DNA of 64,000 nucleotides from Coffea arabica (taxonomy: Eukaryota; Streptophyta; Magnoliopsida; Gentianales; Rubiaceae). The position numbers and the translations under genes were made by a program. The stretch lies in assembly GCF_036785885.1 (NCBI RefSeq), contig NC_092323.1:15942501-16006500 (forward strand), in the 5' to 3' direction. Every line of letters starts with the position of its first letter. The stretch's first letter is position 1. This document shows positions 1 to 12,402 of this stretch, piece by piece. The notes below the pieces were generated by a model. That model had not been told where the DNA came from and ran no database searches. It worked only from the letters and a program-made list of their open reading frames with translations.

Positions 1-1315
1 AAACTAGTAAGACATTCTCTCTGATTGGAAGATTAAACCATTGATTATCTATTGACTTGCCGCTCTTGTAAATTTGCATGTTGTGTGTTCTTAATCATGG
101 ATTGACTCATTGACAAAAGTTTTTCCCAATCATAAATCACTGTACGTCAAGTCAAATTCAGTGTTAATTAGTAAACAGCTAGTTAATTGTTGAGAGCACT
201 AATCACATAGTGATGTGGGCTTGGTTTTTAAAAAAAAATACTAGAAAATATGACGTTATTGGAGTGTTCCTAGTGACTAATTCTCGAGTTGAACTTTTTA
301 GCTCTTTATTTTGGCCTCAGAAATTTATCTTCCTTCAATGACACTTAGAACTTCTAATGAGGTTCATTTTTATAAATGTTAATTAAATAACAGCTCAAAC
401 TTATAGAAGTTTTCACATTAGGTTCATCTCCATATAGTTTGGACTACGTCACCTGAAGCACTTTGTTGTGTACACAAGAATGAAGAAATCTACGACAACG
501 AGCCATATTTTGACTCAATCATCATATAAAGGAACTAACCATAATGCAAAGTTAGTGCTTTTTATATGTTAATTTAAAGAACATACACAGCTGGTAAAGA
601 TGAATTTTCCGATGATAAGATTTCATTGTCGTAAAGGGGAAAAAAATTGTCAATGAAGAAACATAAAAGCATTCCATACTAGCTAAATGTTCCCAAGGTT
701 TAAAATGTAAGTTTCTTCAACCCTGCAAATTAACATTATTGTTTCTGGCACCTTAAAATATTTTTGTTTTTCCAAAATGAATAAAGGATAAAAAATTCCA
801 TCGTCATTTGTAAATGTTCCAGTTCACATCCTTCCCATTACATTTTTCCCAAAAATCAATTTAGCTTCTGCTTTCCATCTCAACCAAATTATAGAGAAAT
901 TCACAGAGTGAATTGAGATTGTTGTTAAATGTCCTGATATAATATACACATGGCCGGTAATAAACCAACTCATGTGAAAAATTAAAGAATTAATTTGGCC
1001 TACACCAACACGATAATTAATAGGAATTATCCCTAATATATATTCCAAAGATATCAGTATATTAGGAACAAAAAGAGCACATCTGCAGATCGAGAACATT
1101 TGTCCTTGGATTTCTCTTGTGAGTAAATTCATTCACAGAGAGTTTGTATACTGGACTTGTTCCAAACGGAATTAAGAGTTCAATACTTGTATTAAGTGTG
1201 AGTTCTAAATCCACCCATCTGAGAGTTTATCAATTAGTTGCTTTGTTATCTCCAAGGCATTTTGGTCAAATGTGGGATTTTGAATCGTACGTCCTTTAGT
1301 TATAGGCAAGAACAC

Positions 1316-1422
1316 AAATTTTTTTTTTTTTTTTAGGTTACCTTCTCACCCCTCCTTACGTCTTTCTCACCTTCAGTTGCCAGAGATTCAGGTTTCAAAC
1401 CTTGAACCTGGTAGCAGTGGAT
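1316..1422 (-). mobile_element. 5'-truncated SINE relic, minus strand
   Basis: Read on the minus strand, this roughly 105-bp segment has a Pol III B-box-like sequence (GGTTTGAAACC) and ends in an oligo-A tail, seen as the T run at about 1320-1334 on the plus strand. It is bracketed by AAGAACAC at 1308-1315 and again at 1423-1430, which I read as a target-site duplication. No A box is visible, so the 5' end is probably truncated. The short duplication could be chance; the combination of tail, B box and flanking repeat supports the call. Confidence 0.5.
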
Positions 1423-2212
1423 AAGAACACTTCTATTTATTGAAAAGAGAAAAAATTAATAATGCCAAAGGTGTAATTACATATATATATATATGGTGAT
1501 GCATATTGCCACACTTTCTTACGCATGATTTATTACCCAAACATATGGGTAATGGGTAACTAGCTAGTGAAATCTTTCAAAACAAGTTAAGTATCTATTT
1601 TTCAGTAAAAAGAAAAAGAAAAGGCATATTAAGACTGCACTAGGTGTAGAATATACCAAGAAAGAGTAAAACGGCATTTTTGCTTGTAAGAGAGTGAGAG
1701 AAAGCAGATGAGTTTCACACTAAACTGGATTCTTGTATTGTATTTACATATATTGTGGTACTCGTTGGGATTGGTAACTATTAGTTTTCCGTGAAATTGG
1801 ATGTGCAAAAGAAATTGGATGTCTTAACAAAGTAACATTGCATCAATTTCGTTATGCAAATTTACAAATGTTGGGGCAAGGGGTGGGAGATGAATCTGAT
1901 TTCTTAAGCTGTTACGTGAAACAAATAATTATTCAATAGACCTACCCAAAAAAGTAATTATACAATTTACATAATATGAATTTCACATTTTGGGCGGTGG
2001 CTTTGTCATTGAATTTGCTACAAATCAATCAGTGTATTGTTATTTATGATAATAGAATTGTGTGCTCTGTGTACGTGGGAGCGGGAATTACTATGGAACT
2101 CTAAGGCAATTCCATTATATTTAGATTAATCTTCTATACCCCATTGATATAATATTTATTTAATACAAATATTCGCAAGGCTATACGACCTGATTTAGTT
2201 ATGATATCAACA

Positions 2213-2218
2213 ACACAT

Positions 2219-2252
<34 letters not shown>
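2213..2252. repeat. (AC)n(AT)n microsatellite
   Basis: A compound dinucleotide run of AC/CA units passes into AT units. It lies in intergenic DNA. Confidence 0.9.
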
Positions 2253-3913
2253 GTTTATTAGAAAAGGAAGATTCCAAATCTTATAAATTGAAGAGACATA
2301 GAGGGAGAGGGTTCAATAGTTAAATTAGAGATTGATGGTTATTTAAGTAGTGTCCTTAACATCTGCGTTAGCTCTCGGGACAATTTCGCTTTCTCATATA
2401 TTGATTATGTCAAGTGTGTTTTTGATCTGTGTTATTCTAGTAGTCTTTTGAAAAAGAAAGCACCTGGCTCAGAAATGCCTTCTTTGTCAAAGTAAATAGT
2501 CCACAAATACACGTCGATCCTTTACTGGCTGCATGTACTTACATGCCAACATGCTTGCTTATATCTTCTTCTTCTTCTTCTTTTTTCTTCTTTTACAGTG
2601 GTCAGATAACAATAATATATGCGTCTCTTTACTTGCAAGAATGTTTTAGCAATTGATGATGTGACTCACCATTATGCAACTTCTACAATCTGCAAAGAGA
2701 CAAATGCAAATATATATAGTGTATATGATGTATCTATATATGTAATGTATATAGCACAATCATCATTGACTACTGCATTTCTCACTGCAAGTTGCAATTG
2801 ACACTATGGCATCCATCATCATGCTTGGTACAATGAATTTAGACAAGTTCTACTATTTTGCGCATGCCAAAGCCAAACTCCAAAATATGGAGAATCACTT
2901 ACGCAATGCGTGCTGCTCCAATCAAGAAATACAGTAGTCTTAAGTGACATAATAATAAAAAGGACATATGCACCAATTGTATGAGTACTCGAGATTTTTT
3001 TTTTTCACTTTGGTTTTTTTTTTTTTTTTTTTTTAAATTATCGAAGTTTCTAATATATTCAACACAAAGTTCGATAGTACAAATTATGTAGCATGCTGAT
3101 AGAGACCAGCTCTCCCCTAATAAAATATCTTTGTGAATAGAAAATAGCCTGGTCACATTAACATATTTTGGATGTGGATTTTCTCAATGGTGGTTATGTT
3201 GATACACAAGTAGTTTACCATTTAAATGGATAGAGTCACACTTGCTGTCGACTCTCAATTGCGATTTAGGCTAATAAAACTAGGGAAAATTTTCATTTAC
3301 AAATAAAATTTCCCGAAAACTATGTGATTCCAATTTGATGCGATGCATCTCACCCGCTCGCAATGCTTGCTTGTGTCTCTATATGGTGAAAATAGTTGAG
3401 GGGGCCATGATTGGGAATTGTTTGATCGTCTTTCTCCGAGGAAGAGGCGAAATACAATCAACATGAATTGGGGACCGTTATTCAAAAAGGACTTGCATTT
3501 ATTGTGGAATTTCATTTTATATATAATTAATATCTTCTCAAAGGGGTAGGGGCCGGGGGCATAAGTTCATTTCCATATCAAAAGGGGACTTAAGTTCTAT
3601 TTCTTTATTTTAGTAGGATAAAAACTAGGAAATGTTGAAAACAAAGAAATTGCTGTAGGTATCATTTTTATATATAGTCCCAATAGGTTTGGATCTCTTG
3701 CAGGAAGGTTGACTAGATATTTCTTGCAAAAGCACCAGCCCCATCCAGTTCATAATAAGAATGTTTTAATCTTTTTTGATTCCTTGTATTATTTTCCTTA
3801 CACACATAGGGGAGGAGCGTATAAAGTGAAAATTTCACGTGTGGTTTTAGAATGGAGCTTTTTTGCATGACAATTTATATTATATAAATCATGTGTGTTT
3901 GTGTGATCATATT

Positions 3914-3969
3914 TGTGATCATCTATATGTTCAAATTTTAATATTTCAATTACACACGCACAAACATAC

Positions 3970-4006
<37 letters not shown>

Positions 4007-4031
4007 AAATTTGACCATATAGATGATCACA
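3914..4031. repeat. Inverted repeat with (AT)n in its loop
   Basis: The 25-bp arm at 3914-3938 is the reverse complement of 4007-4031 with one mismatch. The loop of about 68 bp contains a pure AT run (about 3971-4004) that can itself fold, so the whole block can extrude as a hairpin. It creates spurious open frames on both strands. It could be a small foldback element, but I see no flanking duplication. Confidence 0.7.
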
Positions 4032-5782
4032 AAGTATTGAACAATCTAAAGATTTTGGATTTGCTACACAGAGATATCTTCTAGAAACTGAAAAGTCTTT
4101 CAATTTTCTCCTATCCTACTAATCAATTATAATGAAATTCTTTTAAGATAAGAAGATTCTCCGATTTGAAAATTGCACACACCATAACATTTTGATAATT
4201 TGCTTTTGTCATATTACTATAGTGCAACAAATGGCCAGCGTTATCAATGATTGGACAGATGGAACCCTTCAACTTTAGGAACATTTGTATTTCAACTTTT
4301 ATGCGTGCAATAATAGCGCTATGCATGTGAATCACGTAGCTTGTAAATGGTCTAGTACGTACATAAATCCAAGCTGCCGAGTTGGTCTAAAACCAAAAAG
4401 GGTACATAACCCTCAGATGCCTAAACTCATTCAGGAAATCGTACTTAGACATTATAGTCCTTTAGCTTTATTTAGACAAATCAATTCGATCCCTGTCAAT
4501 AGTTTAGCTTTTCCCTAAAAATTTAACCTTATGTCGGAGTGTAAAAAATTAGGCCATTTCGTAAGCTCCATAAAAGCTAATACAACATCATTTGGACATG
4601 ATTTTGGTGCAATGCAATATTTTGTTAGTCATAAGTCTATGACAAAATGTAAGGGAAAAAAATTATGCTTCAATTTGTAAAAATTTTATTTAACAATCAG
4701 TCATTTATTAGTAACTGTATTTTTTATTTAACAAAATGTAAGGTTGTGGCTTTCAGTTTGTTCATTTTTATTTCAACTTGATGTTATAAGTTTCTGAAAG
4801 AGAGTGAATTTCCCAATATTTGGTTCAGAATTGTACAAAAATCTTCAGGTCACATGAAATTCTAACTAGACTAAAATACAAGATGTATCACGAATCCGGC
4901 CTTCCTTAAAAAAAAAAAAAAAAAAAAAAAAATCTAATTTCCATGCATCAAAATTGTGGGAGCAAAAAAAAATTTTCATTAAGCTTTTATATCATAACTA
5001 GGTGTAAAAGAAGAGCATCCTCATGCTACATTATTGTTTTTCTTTTTCCTTCTTTTAGCTATAACCTTAAAGTAATTAACCCACGAAATTTGCACTCACA
5101 ACAGCACCATAATCAATTAAAAAACTTCCAACATTTAACAAAAATTACTTTCTTAAGATACTGAAGCAATTTTTTGTTTGAGCATTGCTAGCACTTTTCT
5201 TATGATTTCTGCGAAGGGCATCACACAATCATCCTGTTTTACCTCAAGGAAATGACGTGACTGAAAACAATGGTCATCACCACAATAATACAAGGCAGCT
5301 GCCAAAGACCAAGAAAGTGATGGGGTCTAATTATTGTACTGTAGGTTTGACTTACATCTCCTTCTCATGACGGAATTACAACCTAGTTCTTTATGGAAGA
5401 TCTTCCTTTTTTTATTTTGTCCTTTTTCTTGGGGCCAGAGAATAATTTATAGAAGTTGAGTGATGCTATTTACCTCCTAATTAAGAAGATAACATAATTA
5501 AATTACTCAATGTTTTCAAAAACCACAATTATTAACCCCTCTTTGTTCATAAGATGTCATGTTTAATAGTGTAAGTTGATTATAGGAGGACGAATTAGCA
5601 AGGCATCTGCAGCACAAGTTGATATTTGCTTCTTTTCATTTTGTTTTCCACAATAGATACAAGTGAAATAGCTTTACTTCACAAAATTATGTTGGTATGG
5701 CTTTCTTGTTTATTCCAAAAGTATCACTAGTAGAAAGTTAACAACTTCTAAAATACACTTTTCTTGTATATATGTGTGGCTC

Positions 5783-5911
5783 GTCCCTCCTGGGTAGCTC
5801 GGTTGGTCATGTATCCTTCTCAGGAAGTATTGTCCATCTCCTCCACCAGGGTTCGAGTCCCAGGGTTAACGTGTCCGAAGGCCCGGAACCTCCTGCGTCT
5901 GAAAAAAAAAA
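5783..5911 (+). mobile_element. Complete tRNA-derived SINE
   Basis: The element is 129 bp and has an A-box-like sequence (TAGCTCGGTTGG, 5795-5806) and a good B box (GGTTCGAGTCC, 5850-5860), the internal Pol III promoter of a tRNA-derived SINE, and it ends in an A10 tail. An exact 18-bp target-site duplication, TGTATATATGTGTGGCTC, lies at 5765-5782 and 5912-5929. The perfect long duplication indicates a fairly recent insertion. SINEs are non-autonomous and rely on LINE machinery in trans. Confidence 0.9.
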
Positions 5912-6259
5912 TGTATATATGTGTGGCTCACAAACAAATTAACCTTGGTTTTAATACTTTAATTAGTTCTCGAGCCTTAGAAGCTGATTGAAAAGGCTTG
6001 TTTTCAAGTCTTGTAGTTGTGAGTTGTACAACATACTTTAGTCTCACCCTTTACAAGTTATTATATCAACAACTTCATCCCCACTTCCCTAGAATCTTGC
6101 CCTATTGAGGCTCAATTACTTGCAGCAAGCTTTATGCTAGATACGCCTTTCACCCTAGCACAACTTCAGAGAATTGTGCTTGTTAACATATTTAGGTACA
6201 AATGGCATCCTGAGATACAGTTGTTAGAACCAGAAGACCAAAGATGCAATTATTCCTAC

Positions 6260-6261
<2 letters not shown>

Positions 6262-6291
<30 letters not shown>
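6262..6291. repeat. (GA)n microsatellite
   Basis: A run of about 15 GA dinucleotides in intergenic DNA. It encodes an Arg-Glu repeat in a spurious short frame. Confidence 0.9.
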
Positions 6292-6293
<2 letters not shown>

Positions 6294-7918
6294 ATGCAAT
6301 TAAAAAATCATTTGCCAGCCCTTTTGCATGTTAATGCACTTTGTCACCAATGAAAAATAAAATAAATTAATTAAGGAGATTTTTTTTTTTTGTTTTGCCA
6401 TGGATTAGACATTTGAACCACTTGAACATGTCTTTGTTTTCCTAATTTGTGGGATCTTCTTTTCCTATATGATTGCGTCATCAAATTTTATTCTAATCAG
6501 TGTATAAAAACTTGGCTAAAACGGAAATGAGCAAGAATCCAAGTCTAGTTTCAGTTGTTGCAGGGGAATTCGTCAGCTACCAATCATATGCTTGGCATAT
6601 TCCTTACGATTCCTTTTATACTCAAATTAAGCCTATTTGATTGCTTATTACTTGCTACAGATTTGTCTAGTTAGGCAAGAATCTTTTGAGAGAATGTCTA
6701 TAAAACCCAATTACAAATTTAAGTAACAAATGTGAAGTTCTGATTTGATGCAAATATTTAGATTATGTGGTTGCATTTTATATAATCATTTAGTCTTGAG
6801 TCTTATGGTCTAATTAAGATGCTCTTAGGTGATATCCCACAGATGAATTAATTGTCAGTTGTCACCCATGATAACATTTAAATTGTGGCAAAACATTGTC
6901 AGATAGTAAAGTTTGTACATATTATTGTCACATTTTATAATGATTGATACTACTTTGCTGCCTTTTGCACAAAAAATTCTTGGAGTGGCTTGCCAAATAT
7001 TTGGCATAGTTTGAGATGTCTATGCCTGTGAGCTTCATTGCCAAAAAAAAAAAAAAAAAAGTACTCTATCCTTCAATTAGTACTTTGTAACATCGAATAT
7101 TGACCTATCCTTTCTGCTATTTATTAACAAAGTTAGAGAGAAATTACCTAAAAATAAAGGAATATAGTACAAGATGATGAAAGTAAATACAATTGTAGTC
7201 TAAAAGTAATATAGAGCTTGTAACATGCCGTGTATGCTTTGTATAGCTAAAGTGACAGCTTAATGTATCCTGCTTTGTGTTCATTGATATGAAGATGATT
7301 GGAGAACGTGTTTTAAGAGTTTTTGGGGAACTTGTATCTAAGGAAATCAACCATCCAATCTTTATACAGATGCAATATATAGCGTCTTAGTGTATTGTGC
7401 TTATGGTATATAATTTTTTGGTTATGATAGTTTGATTAGGTGGTAACAAATATATGTGTCCCTAGTCTTGGGCTTAGAACATGAATATGCTGTGTTACTG
7501 TTACTTGAGTTTTAGTTTTTCAATTTTCCTTTGTCATTCTTTTGCTAATGGTGGTCTAAGGAGATCTTTTGCTAAGCTTTATATTTAATTCCCCTAGCAA
7601 AAGTTAATGAGATAGGCAGAATTGAACAATGATTAAATCTCACTAATATTTTATCGTTTTTGAGTTTGGATTTTTAAATGTCTATACTCTAGCAAATTGT
7701 CCAAAACTGATTTGTTGAAACTTGAAAACCTCCAAATTGAGTAGTAAATTCTTCAGCTTTTCTCAATGTTTAATGGGAATGCGAACGTCACAGTTTGCAA
7801 GAGATTCTCTTTTCTTGGCTTTACAAGGCCTTTTTTTTTTTTTTTCAGTTTACTGATGCTAATCAGGTCGAAACTTTTACCAGCACAGTTCAAACTGCTA
7901 CTTCTTTGACAATCGATT

Positions 7919-7933
7919 CTATATATATATATG
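7919..7933 (+). promoter_or_regulatory. Candidate TATA box of the GRAS gene
   Basis: A (TA)n run lies about 55-65 bp upstream of the GRAS start codon, the only TATA-like run near it. It would place the transcription start close to the ATG and give a very short 5' leader. Position and composition are the only evidence. Confidence 0.45.
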
Positions 7934-7985
7934 GCTTCCAGTGGTTTGATCTCTCAAAAGGCTCCTAGCTTAGTAACTTGTAGTA

Positions 7986-9452
7986 ATGGAGTTTGAAAAG
8001 ATGTATTTTGATGTTGAGCCAAGCTACATTATTGATCATCATTGTTGTAGCTTGGAAACTGCATTACCTTTCCAGAACAACCATTTGTCTTTCCAAGATT
8101 ATGTTTCCAATGATATTGTTAGCACCGAAAACTTTCTTGAAATGGAAACAGATATCAAGGATTTCGATTCCATAGCTAAAAATTGTGCTTTAGACCACGA
8201 AAACGTGGTACACAAAAGATTGTTGCCCTGTCAAGAAATCCAAGAAACTATGGATATTTTGGCTGCTGAGCAATCCCATTTGAAGGATATTCAAGATGAA
8301 CTCATGGAAGAGAGCAGCTTAACTGATCTGCTGCTGATGGGGGCAGAAGCTATTGAAGCAGGAAATGTTCGTTTTGCTTCATTAGTTGCACTAAGGCTCA
8401 AGGATATCCTATCTGATCAAGAAAATGGTGACAATCCAATGGATAGGTTAGCTTTATATTTCACTCAGGGCCTTCTTGACAAGAGCCTCGCTGCTCCTGA
8501 GCTTCCGGAGGACCCCGTTTCGCAACAAACCAATGCTATCACAGCCTTCCAAATGGTGCAGGAGCTGTCACCATATGTGAAGTTCGCGCATTTCACAGCC
8601 AACCAGGCAATCCTGGAGGCAGCCGAAGGTCTTCAGGAGATTCATGTTATTGATTTTGACGTCATGGAAGGAATTCAATGGCCTTCTTTGATGGTTGACC
8701 TTGCTGCTAGAGAAGATGCGTCTCTTAGGATAACAGCTATTGTTGGCGACAAAAGAAGTTCATGTAATATTCAACAAACAGGTTTTAGGTTACAAGATTT
8801 CGCAAATTCAATCAATCTTTCTTTCTCCTTTGACCAAGTTCTGGTAACAAAAGAAGAAGATTTCGAAGAGATCAAAGTAGGGCATACCCTGATAGCTAAT
8901 TGTATGATTAATCAGCTTCACATGCCTTGTAGAGAAAGCTCATTGGTCAAAACATTTTTCAACGGTTTGAGGAAACTGTCCCCAAAGATATTGGTTTTAG
9001 TCCAAGAAGAGTTATTCAGCTTCTCTAAAGCTCCATCTACATCATTTGCGGAGTTCTTTTGTGAGGCCTTAGATCATTACACAGCACTCTCTGATTCACT
9101 CCGGAGTGGTTTTTGTGGAGGTTACAAATTAGCATTAAAGATCATAGAGAGGGAGTTCTTGAGAAAGAGAATTTTGGATAGTGTGAAACATTTTCCTTGT
9201 GGGATCATGGGAAATGAAAGTAACATGTTGCCAGATTATCCTTCTATGAATGGATTCAGGCCAATTCCCATGAGTTCCTGTAACGTTACTCAAGCAAAGC
9301 ATTTAATCAGTTTGTTTAATGGGGGTTACTGGGTGCAAAATGAACACTGCAAGTTAACATTATGTTGGAAATCAAGACCTTTGACCACAGCTTCCATTTG
9401 GGTGCCGACAGCATCAAGCAAGACTAGTCTTGCTAGGTCAACTTATTTTTAA
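7986..9452 (+). CDS. GRAS-family transcriptional regulator, NSP2-like
   Basis: An intronless 488-residue protein. The first ~100 residues are acidic and variable, as in GRAS proteins. The GRAS domain follows: leucine heptad region I from about residue 112 (DLLLMGAEAIEAGN), then SPYVKFAHFTANQAILEA (about 195-212), the VHIID core as IHVIDFDVMEGIQWPSL (about 219-235), a second Leu-rich region, and a C-terminal SAW region ending in LCWKSRPLTTASIW. The VKFxHFTANQAILEA and ID-D-MEG-QW-SL signatures resemble the NSP2/SCL26 branch, whose legume member partners NSP1 in the nucleus in symbiosis and strigolactone signalling. Length fits NSP2 (about 500). The short tail after the SAW region is family-unspecific. 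Being GRAS is near certain; orthology to NSP2 rather than a sister clade is inference. Confidence 0.85.
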   Translation: MEFEKMYFDVEPSYIIDHHCCSLETALPFQNNHLSFQDYVSNDIVSTENFLEMETDIKDFDSIAKNCALDHENVVHKRLLPCQEIQETMDILAAEQSHLKDIQDELMEESSLTDLLLMGAEAIEAGNVRFASLVALRLKDILSDQENGDNPMDRLALYFTQGLLDKSLAAPELPEDPVSQQTNAITAFQMVQELSPYVKFAHFTANQAILEAAEGLQEIHVIDFDVMEGIQWPSLMVDLAAREDASLRITAIVGDKRSSCNIQQTGFRLQDFANSINLSFSFDQVLVTKEEDFEEIKVGHTLIANCMINQLHMPCRESSLVKTFFNGLRKLSPKILVLVQEELFSFSKAPSTSFAEFFCEALDHYTALSDSLRSGFCGGYKLALKIIEREFLRKRILDSVKHFPCGIMGNESNMLPDYPSMNGFRPIPMSSCNVTQAKHLISLFNGGYWVQNEHCKLTLCWKSRPLTTASIWVPTASSKTSLARSTYF

Positions 9453-11258
9453 TTGGTTTTAGATCAATTTCCTTGGACTTTGGATCATATTATATATTGG
9501 AAGCTAGTGTGACAGTATTTTCCATTGTGAATAGCCATGTTTTGTTTTTAAGATTTGAAATTGAAGAGTTGAAAGTGATTGTATACAATAAAAAATTTTC
9601 ATGCTAGCAGTGAGTAGTTAGGTTGCAAGGTGTGACCAATGTAGCAAATGGAATCTTCTTTGCCTTTGTTTTCCCTTTCAGATGGCTTTTACTCTTTTTC
9701 CTTTTGTTGGTTGTGGGGAATATTAGTGCAGAAGCACATTAGAAGGAGGAGAATGTGACTACAAAATGAAAATGGGGAAAATAAGTGGCCCCAAAACCTT
9801 ATCAACTTTGAGAATTTTATCAGCAGATTTATGTTCTTGAAAGTAGATATTATCCAAGTGTTATTGTTTTTCAAGTTTCTCCATATGGCTTTTAGCTCCA
9901 CGATATACAAGCATCAAATCAAATTAAAGAAGATTCTAAAAGGTTTGTAGTTTATAACTGAAGTACACTTTACTCCCTCATACTATAGTGGCAGTTCGTT
10001 CCCATCTAAATTCTCTTTGTTAGGACTTTAAACCCTTTAGGCTTTTTTTTTCTGGTATAACGCACAGGTATTTGCATCCGTTTTATGATCTGCGACTAAT
10101 CCTGTTTGAACTCTTGCATCAACATCCGTTGGTTTAAGCCCTTTAGTTACTACTCCAAATATCTGAACAATAATCCCAGTGTACTTTGAGAGTCCATTTA
10201 TCCTTTAGCGTTTCTTTTTCATATTTTTCCCGTAACTAAGAAGAAACAAACTGATGAGAATAGTGAAGTTCCTATCAAGATTGTATTCAGACCTTATTTA
10301 GTAAACTAGCTTTTCAAGAAACTCTCAAATGGTTGTAGTTAATCTCTTCAAAAGTTAACTCATATTCCTCCGAAATGAGTAAAAAAACTGCTACAAATGT
10401 TAATTTTTCCAGATCAATAAAGCAAATTCAATAGGTTAAAGGCAGTGAAGACCTCACCACAATGTGGTCACAAGATGGGTTGTTGGAACTTAATCTAAAT
10501 TTGCTTCTAGAATATAACATGTGAAGAGAAATTAAAAAAAAAAAAAAGTAATAAAAAACCAGGTCACAAGTAAAATCTGCTCGAAAGAAATTCCATGGAG
10601 GTAACATATGTACAAAGAAAATACAAGATGATTGTAACTAAACTTGCTCTAACAAACACATTTATTACTTAATGTTGAAAAATCTCAAGACACGGTTGAT
10701 TTTAAGGTTAACAGCTACAGGGAATGATTGAACAGTCAGAGTTGTGTCAACTAATTTCCATGAGTGACAGAGCACAAATATATCAATCTATTGTCAAGAC
10801 TTGTACAAGATCCAAAGCGATGCTAGATTTCTTACATTCCAAGGAAATGCAGCTAAAATGCAACAACTCGAGGGGAAAAAAACAAAAGAAAAAAAAATAA
10901 AGAAGCTCAATAGCAAATAAAATATTTAGTATATAGTATAACCGAACACAAGCTACAAAAAGGGTATATGGTAGAATTATCAGGCACGTAGAGCACTGCG
11001 CACCTAAAAGGAGGGAGGAAACTGAAAACCAAAAAGCAGAACCAATCTAGCCACAGAAGTGATTTACCCCAACCACTATTAGCAGAAACATGTGAATAGT
11101 TTCAAGAGCTTAAGGACTGAAACTCACAAGTGAATAACTTTTTTCTTCATTGGCTGTTCAAGCACTGCAAGCTATATTTCCAGATTGCCATTTTAGATTG
11201 AATATCTTCTAAAGTGGTTAACAAATGTAAGCTTTAAACAGTGTGCAAGCTCTCCAAT
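9453..11258. other. Space between GRAS and NAGK genes
   Basis: It should contain the 3' UTRs of both convergent genes. An AATAAA-like sequence near 9588 could end the GRAS transcript. Short open frames here have no motifs. I see no repeat or RNA gene. Confidence 0.5.
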
Positions 11259-12311
11259 TTATCCAGTGATCATTGTTCCTACTCCTTCATCAGTGAGAAT
11301 CTCAAGGAGTAATGAGTGCTGTACTCGTCCATCAAGTATAGTTGCAGTCCTGACACCTTGAGCTACGGACCTCACGCAGCAATCCACCTTTTGAAACATC
11401 CCACCTGCAATCTTCCCATCATTCATCATCCTCCTCGCCCCTTGGATATCTAATTCCTTCACCAAACTTCCTGGGTCACCTTGGTCCTCTAGAATTCCAG
11501 CCACATCAGTCAAAAGAATTAACTTCTCTGCTGCCAAGGCCGCAGCAACCTCACCTGCAGCTATGTCTGCATTGATGTTGTATGACTGGCCTGTCTTGTC
11601 AGCAGCTACAGAGGCAATGACTGGGATATGACCATTGTCAATGAGTAGTCGAAGCACTGTGGGGTCCACAGTGGCTATATCACCAACGAAGCCAAGCTGA
11701 TCAGAATTTTGGGAAGGCCTGGCAGTCAAAAGACGGCCATCCATACCAGATAAGCCAACGGCAGAAGCCCCTGCCTTGTTGATTAAGGCAACAAGATGTG
11801 TGTTCACTTCACCCGCCAATACCATCGAAACAATTTTCATGGTTGTTGCATCAGTGACACGACTTCCATTCACAAACTTGGGCTTCGAGCCCAACCTACC
11901 AAGCCACTGGTTGATTTCAGGACCCCCACCATGGACCATGACAATGCGAAGACCAACACGAGAGAGAAGAACCAAGTCAGACATTACAGAAGCTTGAAGG
12001 GCCTCAGACTTCATGGCTGCACCTCCATATTTGACCACAATTGTCTTGCCATGGAACTTTTCTATATAAGGCAGCGCCTCCGGAAGGATATTGACTCTTT
12101 TTTGTGCTGATATGGAACGTGCTTCAGGTACAACTACAGGTTCTGATGAAGTCCCGTGGCAGGAGCTCCGAAAACTAAGAGAAGGATTGGTATACTTTTT
12201 CGTAATCCATTTGTTGATGCCTATGCAGTTTGTTGAGGTGAGATTAGCATCAGGAGATTTGGGTGCCTTTATCAAAGCGGAGGAGAGAGGGAGGGATTTA
12301 GCAGGCAGCAT
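11259..12311 (-). CDS. NAGK: N-acetylglutamate kinase, chloroplastic
   Basis: A 350-residue intronless enzyme that phosphorylates N-acetyl-L-glutamate with ATP, the committed, arginine-regulated step of the plastid ornithine/arginine pathway. Residues 1 to about 65 are Ser/Thr/Lys-rich and poor in acidic residues, as expected of a plastid transit peptide. The amino-acid-kinase fold follows: VVKYGGAAM (92-100), the glycine-rich [14 protein letters not shown] (124-137), [20 protein letters not shown] for nucleotide binding, and [10 protein letters not shown] near the C-terminus. Plant NAGK is bound by PII and inhibited by arginine. The start is the first ATG, followed at once by the transit-like sequence; the frame ends in TVGTMITG-like plant NAGK C-terminal residues. 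Neighbours have no evident pathway link. Confidence 0.96.
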   Translation of the reverse strand: MLPAKSLPLSSALIKAPKSPDANLTSTNCIGINKWITKKYTNPSLSFRSSCHGTSSEPVVVPEARSISAQKRVNILPEALPYIEKFHGKTIVVKYGGAAMKSEALQASVMSDLVLLSRVGLRIVMVHGGGPEINQWLGRLGSKPKFVNGSRVTDATTMKIVSMVLAGEVNTHLVALINKAGASAVGLSGMDGRLLTARPSQNSDQLGFVGDIATVDPTVLRLLIDNGHIPVIASVAADKTGQSYNINADIAAGEVAAALAAEKLILLTDVAGILEDQGDPGSLVKELDIQGARRMMNDGKIAGGMFQKVDCCVRSVAQGVRTATILDGRVQHSLLLEILTDEGVGTMITG

Positions 12312-12402
12312 TTCTTCTGCCTAACCTCCTTTTGCGTGGACTATTTGGGTCAAAGCAAGAAATCCAAACCAACCACACTCCAAGCAAAACGCAGGGAAAC
12401 AG

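Larger units (their letters stand above)
1..7920. other. Gene-poor upstream region
   Basis: I see no convincing protein gene here. Open frames are short and lack recognisable motifs. The stretch holds microsatellites, an AT hairpin near 3.9-4.0 kb, homopolymer tracts and two SINE insertions, all listed separately. The rest is AT-rich plant intergenic DNA in which I see nothing further. Confidence 0.6.

Noticed and set aside
3542-3562. G-quadruplex in a GGGG-rich patch
   Set aside because: Only three adjacent G-runs; the fourth is too far away for a normal loop.
3863-4103. Overlapping frames with Tyr-Ile repeats
   Set aside because: They are the translation of the (AT)n run and its inverted repeat, not a protein.
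824-7350. Short open frames of 60-102 codons on both strands before the GRAS gene
   Set aside because: AT-rich, no motifs, overlapping frames on both strands and some built from AT or GA repeats.
11776-12324. Three plus-strand frames opposite NAGK
   Set aside because: Antisense shadows of a well-supported enzyme gene.
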